Below, piece after piece: positions 8,357-17,056 of a DNA stretch of 64,000 nucleotides. Where the stretch lies: assembly GCF_013359595.1 (NCBI RefSeq), contig NZ_JABFMP010000023.1, positions 1 to 64,000 of the forward strand. The letters are read 5' to 3'. The stretch's first letter is position 1, and each line of letters opens with the position of its first letter. The stretch comes from Pseudomonas sp. C1C7. Lineage in GTDB: Bacteria; Pseudomonadota; Gammaproteobacteria; Pseudomonadales; Pseudomonadaceae. The notes beneath the pieces are model-generated. The model was not told the DNA's origin. It saw only the letters and a program-made list of their open reading frames with translations, and ran no database searches. Made by a program: the position numbers and the translations under genes.

Positions 8357-8369
8357 TATGATAATCATA
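8357..8369. promoter_or_regulatory. 13-bp palindrome between HxlR gene and hydrolase operon
   Basis: TATGATAATCATA is a perfect palindrome about a central A, in the 99-bp divergent region, 26 bp before the HxlR start codon. HxlR-family proteins usually bind AT-rich dyads in such positions and regulate both directions. Confidence 0.55.
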
Positions 8370-8394
8370 GTTACAGTGAAAGAGGCAAGCCTGC

Positions 8395-8895
8395 ATGGCC
8401 GTAAAAAAGATTAGTCCTCAAACCCTGTGCCCGATTGCACGGGCCGAGGACGTCGTCGGGGACCGATGGACGGTGTTGGTCTTGCGCGAATTGTTCATGC
8501 GCAACCATCGCTATGACGAGATTCAGGCGCAGACCGGCGGCACGCCGCAGATGGTCGCGGCGCGTCTGAAAAGCCTGGAGGCGGATGGCATGGTCGAACG
8601 CCGCGCCTATCAGGAGCGCCCGACGCGCTACGAGTACCACCTCACCGCCAAGGGCGAGGCGTTCTACTCGGTGGTGCTGGCGCTGCGCGCGTGGGGAGAG
8701 ACCTGGTGCAAGGAGGAGGGGGAGGGTCTGGCGGTGAGCTATACCCATCGGACTTGTGGGCACCAGGCCGGACTTGGGCCGCTGTGTGATCACTGCGGGG
8801 AAGTGTTGCGTCGAGAGGCGCTGATCAGCGAACCCACCGAGGCCTACGTCGAAGAGCGGACCGCACGGCGCGAAGCCTTCAAATCCAAACCATGA
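8395..8895 (+). CDS. HxlR-family winged-helix transcriptional regulator
   Basis: 166 residues, longer than the usual ~110. Residues about 8-105 are the HxlR domain: CPIARAEDVVGDRWTVLVLRELF with the near-N-terminal Cys12, GGTPQMVAARLKSLEADGMVERR and YHLTAKG. The C-terminal ~55 residues add a Cys/His cluster, YTHRTCGHQAGLGPLCDHCGEVL, which resembles a zinc-ribbon-like CxxC element. Divergent from the cysteine hydrolase/aldehyde dehydrogenase operon, which it probably controls. Ribosome site GAGG about 9 nt upstream. Confidence 0.88.
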   Translation: MAVKKISPQTLCPIARAEDVVGDRWTVLVLRELFMRNHRYDEIQAQTGGTPQMVAARLKSLEADGMVERRAYQERPTRYEYHLTAKGEAFYSVVLALRAWGETWCKEEGEGLAVSYTHRTCGHQAGLGPLCDHCGEVLRREALISEPTEAYVEERTARREAFKSKP

Positions 8896-8908
8896 ACCAT
8901 CGCCCCCT

Positions 8909-8990
8909 GTAGGAGCTGCCGCAGGCTGCGATCCTTTGATCTTGCTTTCAAAAACAAAATCAAAAGATCGCAGCCTGCGCCAGCTCCTAC
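8909..8990. repeat. REP hairpin of the GATCGCAGCCT family
   Basis: Near-perfect inverted repeat with 25-bp arms (GTAGGAGCTGCCGCAGGCTG and its complement, one mismatch) and an inner GATC-rich loop ending ATCAAAAGATCGC. Lies just after the HxlR gene. This is the second REP family in the window; the same family recurs at 60106 and 62447. Confidence 0.85.
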
Positions 8991-9094
8991 TATTGCTTCA
9001 CGTAATAGTCACAATCACTGATCACAAGTTCTGTTGCCTGCACCAAACAAGGAAAATCGCGCCCATCCAGAACGCTTACCCAGGAATCGGCGCG

Positions 9095-9433
9095 ATGAAC
9101 TTCTACACCCGGCTGACGATTGCCGCCTCACTGCTCTTGTCCGGTTGCGCCTCGACGCCCAACGACCCGACGCTGACCCTGCAAACCAGCAAGGCACCGG
9201 CCGACTACGCACATTGCGTGCTGCCAAAACTGCAGGAAGATTCACTGCACGCGACCGTCTCGGAAACTCAGCGCAGCTACCGCATCACGGTGTCGAGCAA
9301 AGTCGCCGCCAACGACGTGCTTGAAGCCTACAAGGCATCGAACGGCGGCAAGGTGTTCCTCTACGAACGCGCGCTGCTGGCCTCGACTTTCGGGCCGTCG
9401 CGACTTGAGCGTGCAGCTCAGGAATGCCTGTAA
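9095..9433 (+). CDS. Small putative lipoprotein
   Basis: 112 residues beginning MNFYTRLTIAASLLLSGCAS: a lipoprotein signal with lipobox LSGC (Cys18). The mature part has two further Cys (YAHCVLPKL and the final QECL) that could form a disulfide. AGGA lies about 9 nt before the ATG. No specific family recognised; likely a membrane-anchored periplasmic protein. It has its own strong terminator. Confidence 0.7.
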   Translation: MNFYTRLTIAASLLLSGCASTPNDPTLTLQTSKAPADYAHCVLPKLQEDSLHATVSETQRSYRITVSSKVAANDVLEAYKASNGGKVFLYERALLASTFGPSRLERAAQECL

Positions 9434-9461
9434 ATCCGCACTGAAAGATCCCTTTCCCACC

Positions 9462-9506
9462 CTCGCGAACACGCTTGAATCAGGCGTGTTCGCGAGGCGT
9501 TTTTTC
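9462..9506 (+). terminator. Rho-independent terminator after the lipoprotein gene
   Basis: Perfect 13-bp stem CTCGCGAACACGC/GCGTGTTCGCGAG with a 9-nt loop, followed by GCGTTTTTTCC. It starts 28 bp after the stop codon. Confidence 0.9.
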
Positions 9507-9673
9507 CTGTCATTTTTTTGATTGAACAAGCCTTCAATTAAGTTGCATCGAGGAAGGGCGTCTGGGATAGTGGCTTAATAATATCAATTATAAATAACTT
9601 GCCAGCAGGGCTGCTGCACTCACACTTTTGCGCGGGCTGTGCTGGCTGACATATCGACCATTCGAGAATGTTC

Positions 9674-11656
9674 ATGCCTAATCGCTCACTGCACTTCAAG
9701 CTGTTCTGGACGGCGCTGATTGGCACCGTCGTCGTCATGGCGCTGTTGCTGGGCTCCATCGCTTACATTGCCTATGGCAATTCCGTCAAAGAAACCTTTG
9801 CCTTGGTCGACAGCATCGTCAAGGCCAACGCCAAGGAAGTGGAAGTCGAACTCGGCGCCGGTTACACCGTGGCCCAATCCCTGGCCAGTGTCGCCACGGC
9901 GATGCAGCAACAGCAGGTCGACCGCAAGACCGCCGACGCGCTGACCCGCCAGTTGTTCGAAGCCAATCCGAATTTCCTCGGCCTGGGTCAGTACTGGGAG
10001 CCCAACGCTTTCGATGGCAAGGACAGTGAGTTCGTCAACCAGCCCAACCACGACGCCACGGGTCGTTACCTGACCTGGTGGAACCGCGCCGGCGGCTCGG
10101 TGAAATCCGAAGCACTGAGCGGCTACGCCCCGGAAAACGCCGACAACCAGTATTACTACCGTCCGCTGCATACGCGCCAGCCATGGGCGTCCGAACCCTA
10201 TGCCTACAGCCTCGGCAACGGTCAGCAGGCGATGCTGGTGTCGATCATGTTGCCGCTGCTGCAGGGTGGCAAAGCCGTGGGTGTGGCGGGGGTGGATATT
10301 CCGCTGGAAAACATCAACCGCCAACTGGCGAAAATCGATGCCTACAAGGGCTACGGCGCGCTGGTTTCCAGTGACGGACTGTACGCCAGCCATCCGGACA
10401 CCAAGCGCCTGAGCAAACCGGCCGACGAGTTGCCGGCTGCCGCCAAGGACGCGATCAAGGCGGGCAAGGCCTACAGTTTCGAACTCGATGGTTGGGGTTA
10501 TGTACTGCAGCCGGTGCGCATCGGCAAGGCACCGAACAATTGGGCATTGATGGTTGCCTATCCGCTGGCCGAGGCCATGGCGGGCATCAATCATTTCCTC
10601 TACACCGCGGTGATCATCGGCCTGGTGGCATTGCTGGTATTGGCTGTCGTGCTGTGGCATTTGCTGGCGTGGCAGATTCGTCCGTTGTCGGGCCTGACCG
10701 TGGGTATCCAGGCCTGGGAAGGCGAGCTGGGGCTGCGTTTCGAACAGCGCAGTGGTGATGAAACCGGCAAATTGGCCGGGGCGTTCAACCAGTTCATCCA
10801 GCGTCTTGGCAACCTCGTCGGCTCGATTCGCCAGAGCAGCACCACGCTGATGCAGATCTCCAATCACCTGGGCGACACCACCCAGGCTGTGGCCGAACGC
10901 GCTACCTCGCAACACACCGCCACCGAGGAAATGGCCAGCGGCGTCACGGCCCTGGCGCACTCGGTGACCGAGATGTCACAGCAAGCCGAAGACGTAGAAC
11001 AACTGGCGCGCAACACCGAGGCGCTGACCACCAATATCTCCAGCGACATGAGCCAGACCCTGGCCGGCATCACCCACATCGACCAGACCATGGACGTGGT
11101 GGCCGGTGCGGTGGGGGATCTGGAGAAGCGTTCGCAGCAGATCGCCGGGATCATCGCGGTCATTCGCAGCATCGCCGACCAGACAAACCTGCTGGCCCTC
11201 AACGCGGCGATCGAAGCCGCGCGGGCAGGGGAGCAGGGCCGTGGTTTTGCCGTGGTGGCCGATGAAGTGCGACAACTGGCGGAGCGCACCAGCCGTTCTA
11301 CCGGTGAAATCGGCGAGATGATCGGCGCCATCGGCTCGGATGTGCGCAACACTGTGGCTAACGTGCAGCAGGTTGGCGAAGCGGTGCGCCAGGGCGTGGT
11401 GCAACTGACCACTTCGTCCCAAGGCGTGGATCAGATCCGCCAGCATGCCCAGGACATCCTCACGCGCATCAGCGAAGTCGCACGCCAGACCCAGAGCCAG
11501 GCCGCGACCGGCGAGCAACTGTCGGTGGCGATCCAGGGCGTCAGCCGAATCTCCGAACAGAACGACCAGGCAATCCGCAGCCTGCTCGACCAGTCGGTAA
11601 AACTGCGCGATCAGGCCGGCTCGCTCAGCCAGCAGTTGACCCAATTCCGCGATTAA
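9674..11656 (+). CDS. Methyl-accepting chemotaxis protein with double-Cache-like sensor
   Basis: About 660 residues. TM1 near residues 8-30, periplasmic sensor about 31-302, TM2 about 305-332 (FLYTAVIIGLVALLVLAVVLW), HAMP, then a full MCP signalling domain with the hairpin GEQGRGFAVVADEVRQLAER near 519-538. In the sensor, YYYRPLHTRQPWASEPYAYS followed by GVAGVDIPLENI resembles the ligand pocket of dCache_1 domains that bind amino acids, amines or related ligands; the ligand cannot be read off. I chose ATG 9674 because GAGAA is 5 nt upstream; ATG 9668 is in frame. No CheR-binding pentapeptide at the C-terminus (QLTQFRD). Confidence 0.92.
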   Translation: MPNRSLHFKLFWTALIGTVVVMALLLGSIAYIAYGNSVKETFALVDSIVKANAKEVEVELGAGYTVAQSLASVATAMQQQQVDRKTADALTRQLFEANPNFLGLGQYWEPNAFDGKDSEFVNQPNHDATGRYLTWWNRAGGSVKSEALSGYAPENADNQYYYRPLHTRQPWASEPYAYSLGNGQQAMLVSIMLPLLQGGKAVGVAGVDIPLENINRQLAKIDAYKGYGALVSSDGLYASHPDTKRLSKPADELPAAAKDAIKAGKAYSFELDGWGYVLQPVRIGKAPNNWALMVAYPLAEAMAGINHFLYTAVIIGLVALLVLAVVLWHLLAWQIRPLSGLTVGIQAWEGELGLRFEQRSGDETGKLAGAFNQFIQRLGNLVGSIRQSSTTLMQISNHLGDTTQAVAERATSQHTATEEMASGVTALAHSVTEMSQQAEDVEQLARNTEALTTNISSDMSQTLAGITHIDQTMDVVAGAVGDLEKRSQQIAGIIAVIRSIADQTNLLALNAAIEAARAGEQGRGFAVVADEVRQLAERTSRSTGEIGEMIGAIGSDVRNTVANVQQVGEAVRQGVVQLTTSSQGVDQIRQHAQDILTRISEVARQTQSQAATGEQLSVAIQGVSRISEQNDQAIRSLLDQSVKLRDQAGSLSQQLTQFRD

Positions 11657-11660
11657 CCCC

Positions 11661-12018
11661 GTAGGAGCAAGGCTTGCCCGCGAAGAGGCCGGCACATCCA
11701 ACAATGATGTTGGCTGACCCGACGCCTTCGCGGGCAAGCCTCGCTCCTACAGGGATTGGGGTATGTCCCGAATTCGTGGTTCACACATGACCAGTGTGGG
11801 AGCGGGCTTGCCCGCGAAGAGGCCGGCACATCCAACAATGATGTTGGCTGACCCGACGCCTTCGCGGGCAAGCCTCGCTCCTACAGGGATTGGGGTATGT
11901 CCCGAATTCGTGGTTCACACATGACCAGTGTGGGAGCGGGCTTGCCCGCGAAGAGGCCGGGACATCAAACGATGATATTGGCTGACCCGACGCCTTCGCG
12001 GGCAAGCCTCGCTCCTAC
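11661..12018. repeat. 134-bp tandem array of REP doublets (about 2.7 copies)
   Basis: Three inverted REP doublets (GGGAGCGGGCTTGCCCGCGAA left arm, TTCGCGGGCAAGCCTCGCTCC right arm) in direct tandem with a 134-bp period. Copies 1 and 2 are almost identical, including the linker GGTATGTCCCGAATTCGTGG; the third has diverged in the internal spacer. The array fills most of the 386-bp gap between the chemoreceptor gene and the LacI gene. Confidence 0.9.
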
Positions 12019-12042
12019 GGTGGATCGGTGTGTCGGGCGCCA

Positions 12043-13050
12043 CTATTTCTCATGTTTCACCGCCGCCGTACTCCCGCGCAATGCCAGTTCAAACGGCAGC
12101 ACCACATGCCGCTCGGCCAGCGGTTTTTTCTCGATCAGCGCGATCAGCATTTCCACCGCTTTGTGTCCGAACACTTCAGCCGGCTGGGCGATGGTGGTCA
12201 GTGGCGGGTCGCAGTAGGCGGCGAAGGGGATGTCGTCGAAGCCCACCAGGGAAATGTCCTGCGGCACTCGCAAACCTTGCTGCCTGATGCGTTTCAACGC
12301 ACCGATGGCCATTTCATCGTTCTCGCAAAACAGCGCCGTCGGGCGTTCCGAAAGCGCCAGCAGCGCGGCGGCACCGTCGTGGCCGGCTTGCAGGGTGAAG
12401 TCGCCGTGGCAGATCAGGGCCGGGTCACTGGTGATGCCCGCCGCCTGCAGGGCATCCTGATAACCGGCCACTCGGTCGCGGGTCAGCGGACTGCTTTTCG
12501 GGCCTTTGATCAAGCCGATGCGACGGTGCCCCAAGCCGATCAAATGTTCGGTCATGGCCCTGGCCGCGGCGCGATTATCGAGGCTGATGGTCGGATGCCG
12601 ACCGCCCTGGATAACCTCGCACGCATTGACGATCGGTGCAGGTTCCAGGTTGTGGCAGGGCTCGGCAAACGGGTCGAAGGCCCGCAACTGGATCACGCCA
12701 TCGGCCTGGTGGTTATGCACCAGCTCGGCGAATTCCCGTTCGATGTCCTCGCGGCCCTGGGTGTCGCACAGCAACAGCCGATAGCGGGCAGCCTGCGCCG
12801 CCTGCTGGGCGCCGCTGATGACCCGGGCGAAGAAGGTATTGGCGATGGTCGGCACCAGAATCACCAGGTTGCCGGTGCGCCGCGAACGAAACTGCACCGC
12901 CATCAGGTTCGGCCTGTAACCGGCCTGTTCCACGGCAGCGTTGACCTTGTCGCGAGTCTCGGGGAGCACGCGCTCCGGTGACTTCAGGGTCCGGGACACT
13001 GTGGCCACCGAGACACCGGCCAGGCGGGCCACTTCACGGATATTGGACAA
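12043..13050 (-). CDS. LacI-family transcriptional regulator
   Basis: 335 residues if begun at TTG 13050, which gives the canonical LacI opening SNIREVARLAGVSVATVSRTL and has a perfect GAGGTGA 4 nt upstream; an in-frame ATG at 13128 would add 26 non-conserved residues. Residues 1-56 are the helix-turn-helix and hinge; 60-330 a periplasmic-binding-protein-like sugar domain ending with VGFDDIPFAAYCDPPLTTIAQP. Divergent from the dehydrogenase/isomerase/MFS operon and adjacent to an 18-bp LacI-type palindrome, so it should repress that operon until a sugar-like inducer binds. Confidence 0.9.
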   Translation of the reverse strand: MSNIREVARLAGVSVATVSRTLKSPERVLPETRDKVNAAVEQAGYRPNLMAVQFRSRRTGNLVILVPTIANTFFARVISGAQQAAQAARYRLLLCDTQGREDIEREFAELVHNHQADGVIQLRAFDPFAEPCHNLEPAPIVNACEVIQGGRHPTISLDNRAAARAMTEHLIGLGHRRIGLIKGPKSSPLTRDRVAGYQDALQAAGITSDPALICHGDFTLQAGHDGAAALLALSERPTALFCENDEMAIGALKRIRQQGLRVPQDISLVGFDDIPFAAYCDPPLTTIAQPAEVFGHKAVEMLIALIEKKPLAERHVVLPFELALRGSTAAVKHEK

Positions 13051-13172
13051 AATCACCTCACTTTCGAACCGCGCGGCCGGGGAGCTTACCGCAGGATGGC
13101 TATTGGCTGAAATGCTCACAGGTTGCATTCGGGGTTTGACACCTCTGCTGACTGAGCCTACATTTCCGCCAC

Positions 13173-13190
13173 GATGTAACCGGTTACATC
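13173..13190. promoter_or_regulatory. LacI-type operator palindrome
   Basis: GATGTAACCGGTTACATC is a perfect 18-bp palindrome with the central CG of LacI/GalR-family operators, 35 bp before the dehydrogenase start codon. A related half, CCGGTTAC, follows at 13196-13203. Confidence 0.85.
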
Positions 13191-13225
13191 ATTCGCCGGT
13201 TACCCAAAACAAGAGAGTCCTTGCG

Positions 13226-14389
13226 ATGAACGCTGTACCAAAAATCAGAATGGGTTTTGTCGGGGGCGGCGAGGGCGCGTTCATTGCCACGGCCCACCGC
13301 CAGGCTGCCGGGCTCGACGGACGCTTCGAACTGGTGTGCGGTGCGTTCAGCCGCGATCCCCTTAACAACCAGCGAACCGGCGTTGCCCTGGGCTTGCCGG
13401 ATTCCCGTTGCTACAGCGACTGGCGCCACATGCTCGAAGCCGAGCGCGCGTTGCCCGCCGAACAACGCATGGAATTGCTGATCATCGTCACCCCCAATCA
13501 TCTGCACGCACCGGTGGCCAGTGAGGCGCTGAGCGCGGGTTTCCATGTGTTCAGCGAAAAACCGGCGGCGCTGAATCTCGGCGAATTGCTCGCACTCAAA
13601 GACGTGGTCGAGCGCAGCAACCGCCTCTACGGTCTGGCTCACACCTATCTGGGTTATCCGATGGTCTGGCAGGCCCGGGACATGGTGCGCAACGGCGTGA
13701 TCGGCAGCGTGCGCAAGGTGATCGTCGAATACCCCCAAGGCTGGCTCAGCCAGGACGTGGCCGGGCAGGGCAACAAGCAGGCAGCCTGGCGCGATCTGCC
13801 GGAGCAGTCCGGGCTGGGCGGTTGCATCGGCGATATCGGCACCCACGCCTTCTCGCTGGCCGAGTTCGTTGCCGATCAGCCGATCAAGCAGATCTGCGCG
13901 ATGCTGAACGTCCACATCGAAGGCCGGCAACTGGATGATGATGCCTCGATGCTGTTCAAGATGGCCGATGGTGTCAGCGGCGTGCTGATTGCCAGCCAGG
14001 TCTGCGCCGGTGAAGAGAACCCGCTGAAGATTCGCGTCTATGGCGACAAGGGCGGCCTTGAATGGCGCCAGGAAGAACCCGCCAGCCTGATCCACCGCGC
14101 CCTCGATCAACCCCTGCGCATCCTGCGTTCCGGTGTCGGCCAGCCGTGGTTGTGCGACGCCGCGAGCCGACGCATGCGTCTGCCCGCCGGGCATCCGGAA
14201 GGCTACCTCGAAGCCATGACCAATCTGTACGGCGATTTCGCCACGGCCATTCGTGGCGAAGTGGCGGGGCCGGACGCTCCCGGTGTGCCCGGCATCGAGA
14301 TCGGCCTGCGGGGCATGGCGTTCATCGAGGCGGCCATCGCCAACCATCGCGGCGACGCCAAGTGGACCGAACTGGCGTGCAACCCATGA
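13226..14389 (+). CDS. Gfo/Idh/MocA-family NAD(P)-dependent oxidoreductase
   Basis: 387 residues. N-terminal Rossmann fold (MGFVGGGEGAFIATAHR), the NHLHAPVASEAL segment and the family EKPAAL motif carrying the conserved Lys; the C-terminal alpha/beta domain has GGCIGDIGTHAFSLAEF with the catalytic-type Asp/His pair. Such enzymes oxidise a secondary hydroxyl of a sugar, cyclitol or glycoside. First gene of a LacI-regulated operon with a TIM-barrel isomerase/epimerase and a nucleoside-type carrier. Start ATG 13226, with a weak GAGAG 9 nt upstream. Substrate unknown. Confidence 0.88.
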   Translation: MNAVPKIRMGFVGGGEGAFIATAHRQAAGLDGRFELVCGAFSRDPLNNQRTGVALGLPDSRCYSDWRHMLEAERALPAEQRMELLIIVTPNHLHAPVASEALSAGFHVFSEKPAALNLGELLALKDVVERSNRLYGLAHTYLGYPMVWQARDMVRNGVIGSVRKVIVEYPQGWLSQDVAGQGNKQAAWRDLPEQSGLGGCIGDIGTHAFSLAEFVADQPIKQICAMLNVHIEGRQLDDDASMLFKMADGVSGVLIASQVCAGEENPLKIRVYGDKGGLEWRQEEPASLIHRALDQPLRILRSGVGQPWLCDAASRRMRLPAGHPEGYLEAMTNLYGDFATAIRGEVAGPDAPGVPGIEIGLRGMAFIEAAIANHRGDAKWTELACNP

Positions 14390-14403
14390 ACCTGGAGACT
14401 TCC

Positions 14404-15486
14404 GTGACCGATTCCCCGACACCACCCACGGGCCTGCGCGGCCCGGGCATTTTTCTCGCGCAGTTCATGTCCGACCAGGCGCCGTTCGACACCCTGGCCA
14501 ACATCGCCCGCTGGGCGGCCTCCCAAGGCTACAAAGCCATTCAGCTGCCGACCCTGGGCACGCAGTTCATCGACCTTGCGCGTGCCGCCGAAAGCCAGAG
14601 TTACTGCGACGAGTTGAAGGCCGTCTGCGCCGAAGCCGGCGTGCAGATCAGCGAACTGTCGACTCACCTGCAAGGGCAACTGGTGGCCGTGCATCCGGCG
14701 TTCGACGCGCTGTTCGACGACTTCGCACCCGCTCACCTGCGCGGACAGCCTGAAGCACGCACCGCCTGGGCCATCGAGCAATTGAAACTCGCCGCCCGGG
14801 CCAGCCAGCGTCTGGGCCTGAAGGCGCATGCGACCTTTTCCGGGGCCTTGCTCTGGCCCTACGTCTACCCTTGGCCGCAGCGCCCGAGTGGACTGGTCGA
14901 GCAGGGTTTCGAGGAACTCGCCCGGCGCTGGCTGCCGATTCTGGACTGCTTCGAACAAGCCGGTGTCGATCTGTGCTACGAAATCCACCCCGGCGAAGAC
15001 CTGCACGACGGTGCCTCGTTCGAGCGTTTTCTCGAAGCGGTCGATCACCATCCGCGCGCGGCGATTCTCTACGACCCCAGCCACCTGCTGCTGCAGCAAA
15101 TGGATTACCTGGGCTTCATTGATCGCTATCACGCACGAATCCGCATGTTCCACGTCAAGGACGCCGAATTCCGGCCCGATGCCCGTTCGGGTGTCTACGG
15201 CGGTTATCAGGGCTGGGTCGAGCGGCCGGGGCGTTTCCGTTCCCTGGGCGATGGCCAGATCGATTTCAAATCGATTTTCAGCAAATTGACCCAGTACGAC
15301 TTCCAGGGCTGGGCGGTGCTGGAATGGGAATGCTGCCTGAAGGATTCGGCGCAGGGCGCGGCCGAAGGTGCGGCGTTCATCGAGCGGCACATGATCGAAA
15401 AGACTGGCAAGGCTTTCGACGATTTCGCCAGCGTGTCGTCCGACGCCACCTTCAATCGACGATTGCTGGGCCTGCCCGACGCCTGA
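14404..15486 (+). CDS. Sugar isomerase/epimerase-type TIM-barrel protein (AP_endonuc_2 fold)
   Basis: About 360 residues. Metal-ligand motifs of the xylose-isomerase-like family are visible: CYEIHPGEDLHDG (Glu and His), ILYDPSHLLLQQMD (Asp and His), MFHVKDAEF (His and Asp) and WAVLEWECC (Glu). Members are divalent-metal isomerases, epimerases, or C-C/C-O lyases acting on oxidised sugars. GTG 14404 has GGAG 6 nt upstream; ATG 14386 overlaps the previous stop (ATGA) and would add six residues. Translationally linked to the dehydrogenase, so the two probably act in sequence. Confidence 0.85.
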   Translation: MTDSPTPPTGLRGPGIFLAQFMSDQAPFDTLANIARWAASQGYKAIQLPTLGTQFIDLARAAESQSYCDELKAVCAEAGVQISELSTHLQGQLVAVHPAFDALFDDFAPAHLRGQPEARTAWAIEQLKLAARASQRLGLKAHATFSGALLWPYVYPWPQRPSGLVEQGFEELARRWLPILDCFEQAGVDLCYEIHPGEDLHDGASFERFLEAVDHHPRAAILYDPSHLLLQQMDYLGFIDRYHARIRMFHVKDAEFRPDARSGVYGGYQGWVERPGRFRSLGDGQIDFKSIFSKLTQYDFQGWAVLEWECCLKDSAQGAAEGAAFIERHMIEKTGKAFDDFASVSSDATFNRRLLGLPDA

Positions 15487-15538
15487 ACCTGTTTGCCGAT
15501 TCGATGCAGAACACAACAACAATAAGACGGTGACTGAT

Positions 15539-16774
15539 ATGACGATGATGACCGCGCGGCTGAGCGCAATGATGTTTTTGCAGTTCTTCATCTGGGGTGG
15601 CTGGTTCGTCACCCTCGGGACCTTTCTGACCAGCAATCTGGGGGCCAGTGGCGGGCAGATCGGCATGGCTTTCTCGACGCAGTCCTGGGGCGCGATCATC
15701 GCGCCCTTCGTGATTGGCCTGATCGCCGACCGTTTCTTCAATGCCGAGCGCATTCTTGCGGTCTTGCACCTGCTGGGCGCGGTGTTGCTGTTCCAGTTGT
15801 ATCGGGCGCCGGATTTCAGCACCTTCTATCCGTTCGTGCTGGCCTACATGATGATCTACATGCCGACTCTGGCGCTGGTCAATTCCGTGGCTTTCCGGCA
15901 GATGCGCGACCCGGCGCTGGAGTTTTCCCGCATCCGCGTCTGGGGCACGGTGGGCTGGATCGTCGCCGGACTGGTGATCAGTTTCGTGTTCGCCTGGGAC
16001 TCCCAGGGTTCGATCGCCACCGGTGCCTTGCGCAACACCTTCCTGATGTCCGCCGTGGCTTCGCTGTTGTTGGGCCTCTACAGCTTCACCTTGCCGTCTA
16101 CCGCTGCGCTGAAAAACGAATCGGGAAACGGCGGCCTCAAGCAGATGCTCGGCCTGGACGCGCTGGGCCTGCTCAAGGATCGCAGCTACCTGGTGTTCTT
16201 CATCGCCTCGATCCTGATCTGCATTCCCTTGGCGTTCTACTACCAGAATGCCAACCCGTTCCTGGCGGAAATCGGCGTGACCAACCCTACGGCAAAAATG
16301 GCCATAGGGCAGGTTTCCGAAGTGCTGTTCATGCTGCTGTTGCCGCTGTTCATTCACCGTTTCGGGATCAAGCTGGCGCTGTTGGTGGGCATGCTGGCAT
16401 GGGCGCTGCGCTACCTGCTGTTCGCCTACGGCAACAATGGCGAGCTGGCCTTCATGCTGTTCACCGGCATCGCCTTGCATGGCATCTGCTATGACTTCTT
16501 CTTCGTTTGCGGACAAATTTATACCGACGCCAAAGCCTCGGAGCGTTTCAGAAGTTCCGCGCAGGGTTTGATTACGTTGGCGACTTACGGCCTGGGCATG
16601 CTGATCGGTTTCTGGGTGGCGGGGCAGGTGACCGATCACTACGCCGCGACCGCGGGCGGGCATGACTGGAAGAGCATCTGGCTGTTCCCGGCGGGTTTTG
16701 CCCTGGCGATCTTTTTTTGCTTCTCCCTGGCGTTCAAGGGACGGCAACCGGTGGCGGCGCAATCGCCGGCCTGA
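15539..16774 (+). CDS. MFS transporter of the nucleoside:H+ symporter (NUP/NupG-XapB) type
   Basis: 411 residues, 12 predicted helices. The opening RLSAMMFLQFFIWGGWFVTLGTFL, RIRVWGTVGWIVAG and GLITLATYGLGMLIG are typical of the nuc_H_symport family. Located 52 bp after the isomerase gene and preceding mexE by 282 bp. Homologues carry nucleosides but relatives in sugar clusters carry glycosides, so the cargo should be judged from the adjacent sugar enzymes rather than from the family name. Confidence 0.85.
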   Translation: MTMMTARLSAMMFLQFFIWGGWFVTLGTFLTSNLGASGGQIGMAFSTQSWGAIIAPFVIGLIADRFFNAERILAVLHLLGAVLLFQLYRAPDFSTFYPFVLAYMMIYMPTLALVNSVAFRQMRDPALEFSRIRVWGTVGWIVAGLVISFVFAWDSQGSIATGALRNTFLMSAVASLLLGLYSFTLPSTAALKNESGNGGLKQMLGLDALGLLKDRSYLVFFIASILICIPLAFYYQNANPFLAEIGVTNPTAKMAIGQVSEVLFMLLLPLFIHRFGIKLALLVGMLAWALRYLLFAYGNNGELAFMLFTGIALHGICYDFFFVCGQIYTDAKASERFRSSAQGLITLATYGLGMLIGFWVAGQVTDHYAATAGGHDWKSIWLFPAGFALAIFFCFSLAFKGRQPVAAQSPA

Positions 16775-16932
16775 CCGCCTGCGAAGGCTTTCTCATTGGG
16801 CTCGGCCTTCCGACGGGGCGGACATCGCGTGCACCTGTAGGAGCGTGGTGTTGGGCGGCGATGGGGTGCATGTCGTCGGCTTCGGGCTTGTATTGATTAT
16901 GCTCATAATATATTGTCAGCGCACATGTCAAA

Positions 16933-16987
16933 CCCAGAGGCCAAAGCCTCTGGGCGAGACTGAGTGAAACCCTTTGGTTTTTTTTTG
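16933..16987 (+). terminator. Terminator between MFS gene and mexE
   Basis: 9-bp perfect stem CCCAGAGGC/GCCTCTGGG with loop CAAA at 16933-16954, followed by a second small stem AAACC-CTTT-GGTTT that runs into nine or more T (about 16967-16987). Together they should separate the sugar operon from mexEF-oprN. The rest of the 282-bp gap holds a single REP half near 16837 and no recognisable gene. Confidence 0.75.
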
Positions 16988-17056
16988 ACCTTATAAATGA
17001 CGTTCATCATCAATAAAAATGCCGGTGAACCTTCACAACCTCTGGCGGACACCCCC

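Noticed and set aside
11661..12018. CRISPR-like direct repeats
   Set aside because: The 134-bp units contain inverted REP doublets and identical linkers, not short repeats with unique spacers, and no cas gene is present.
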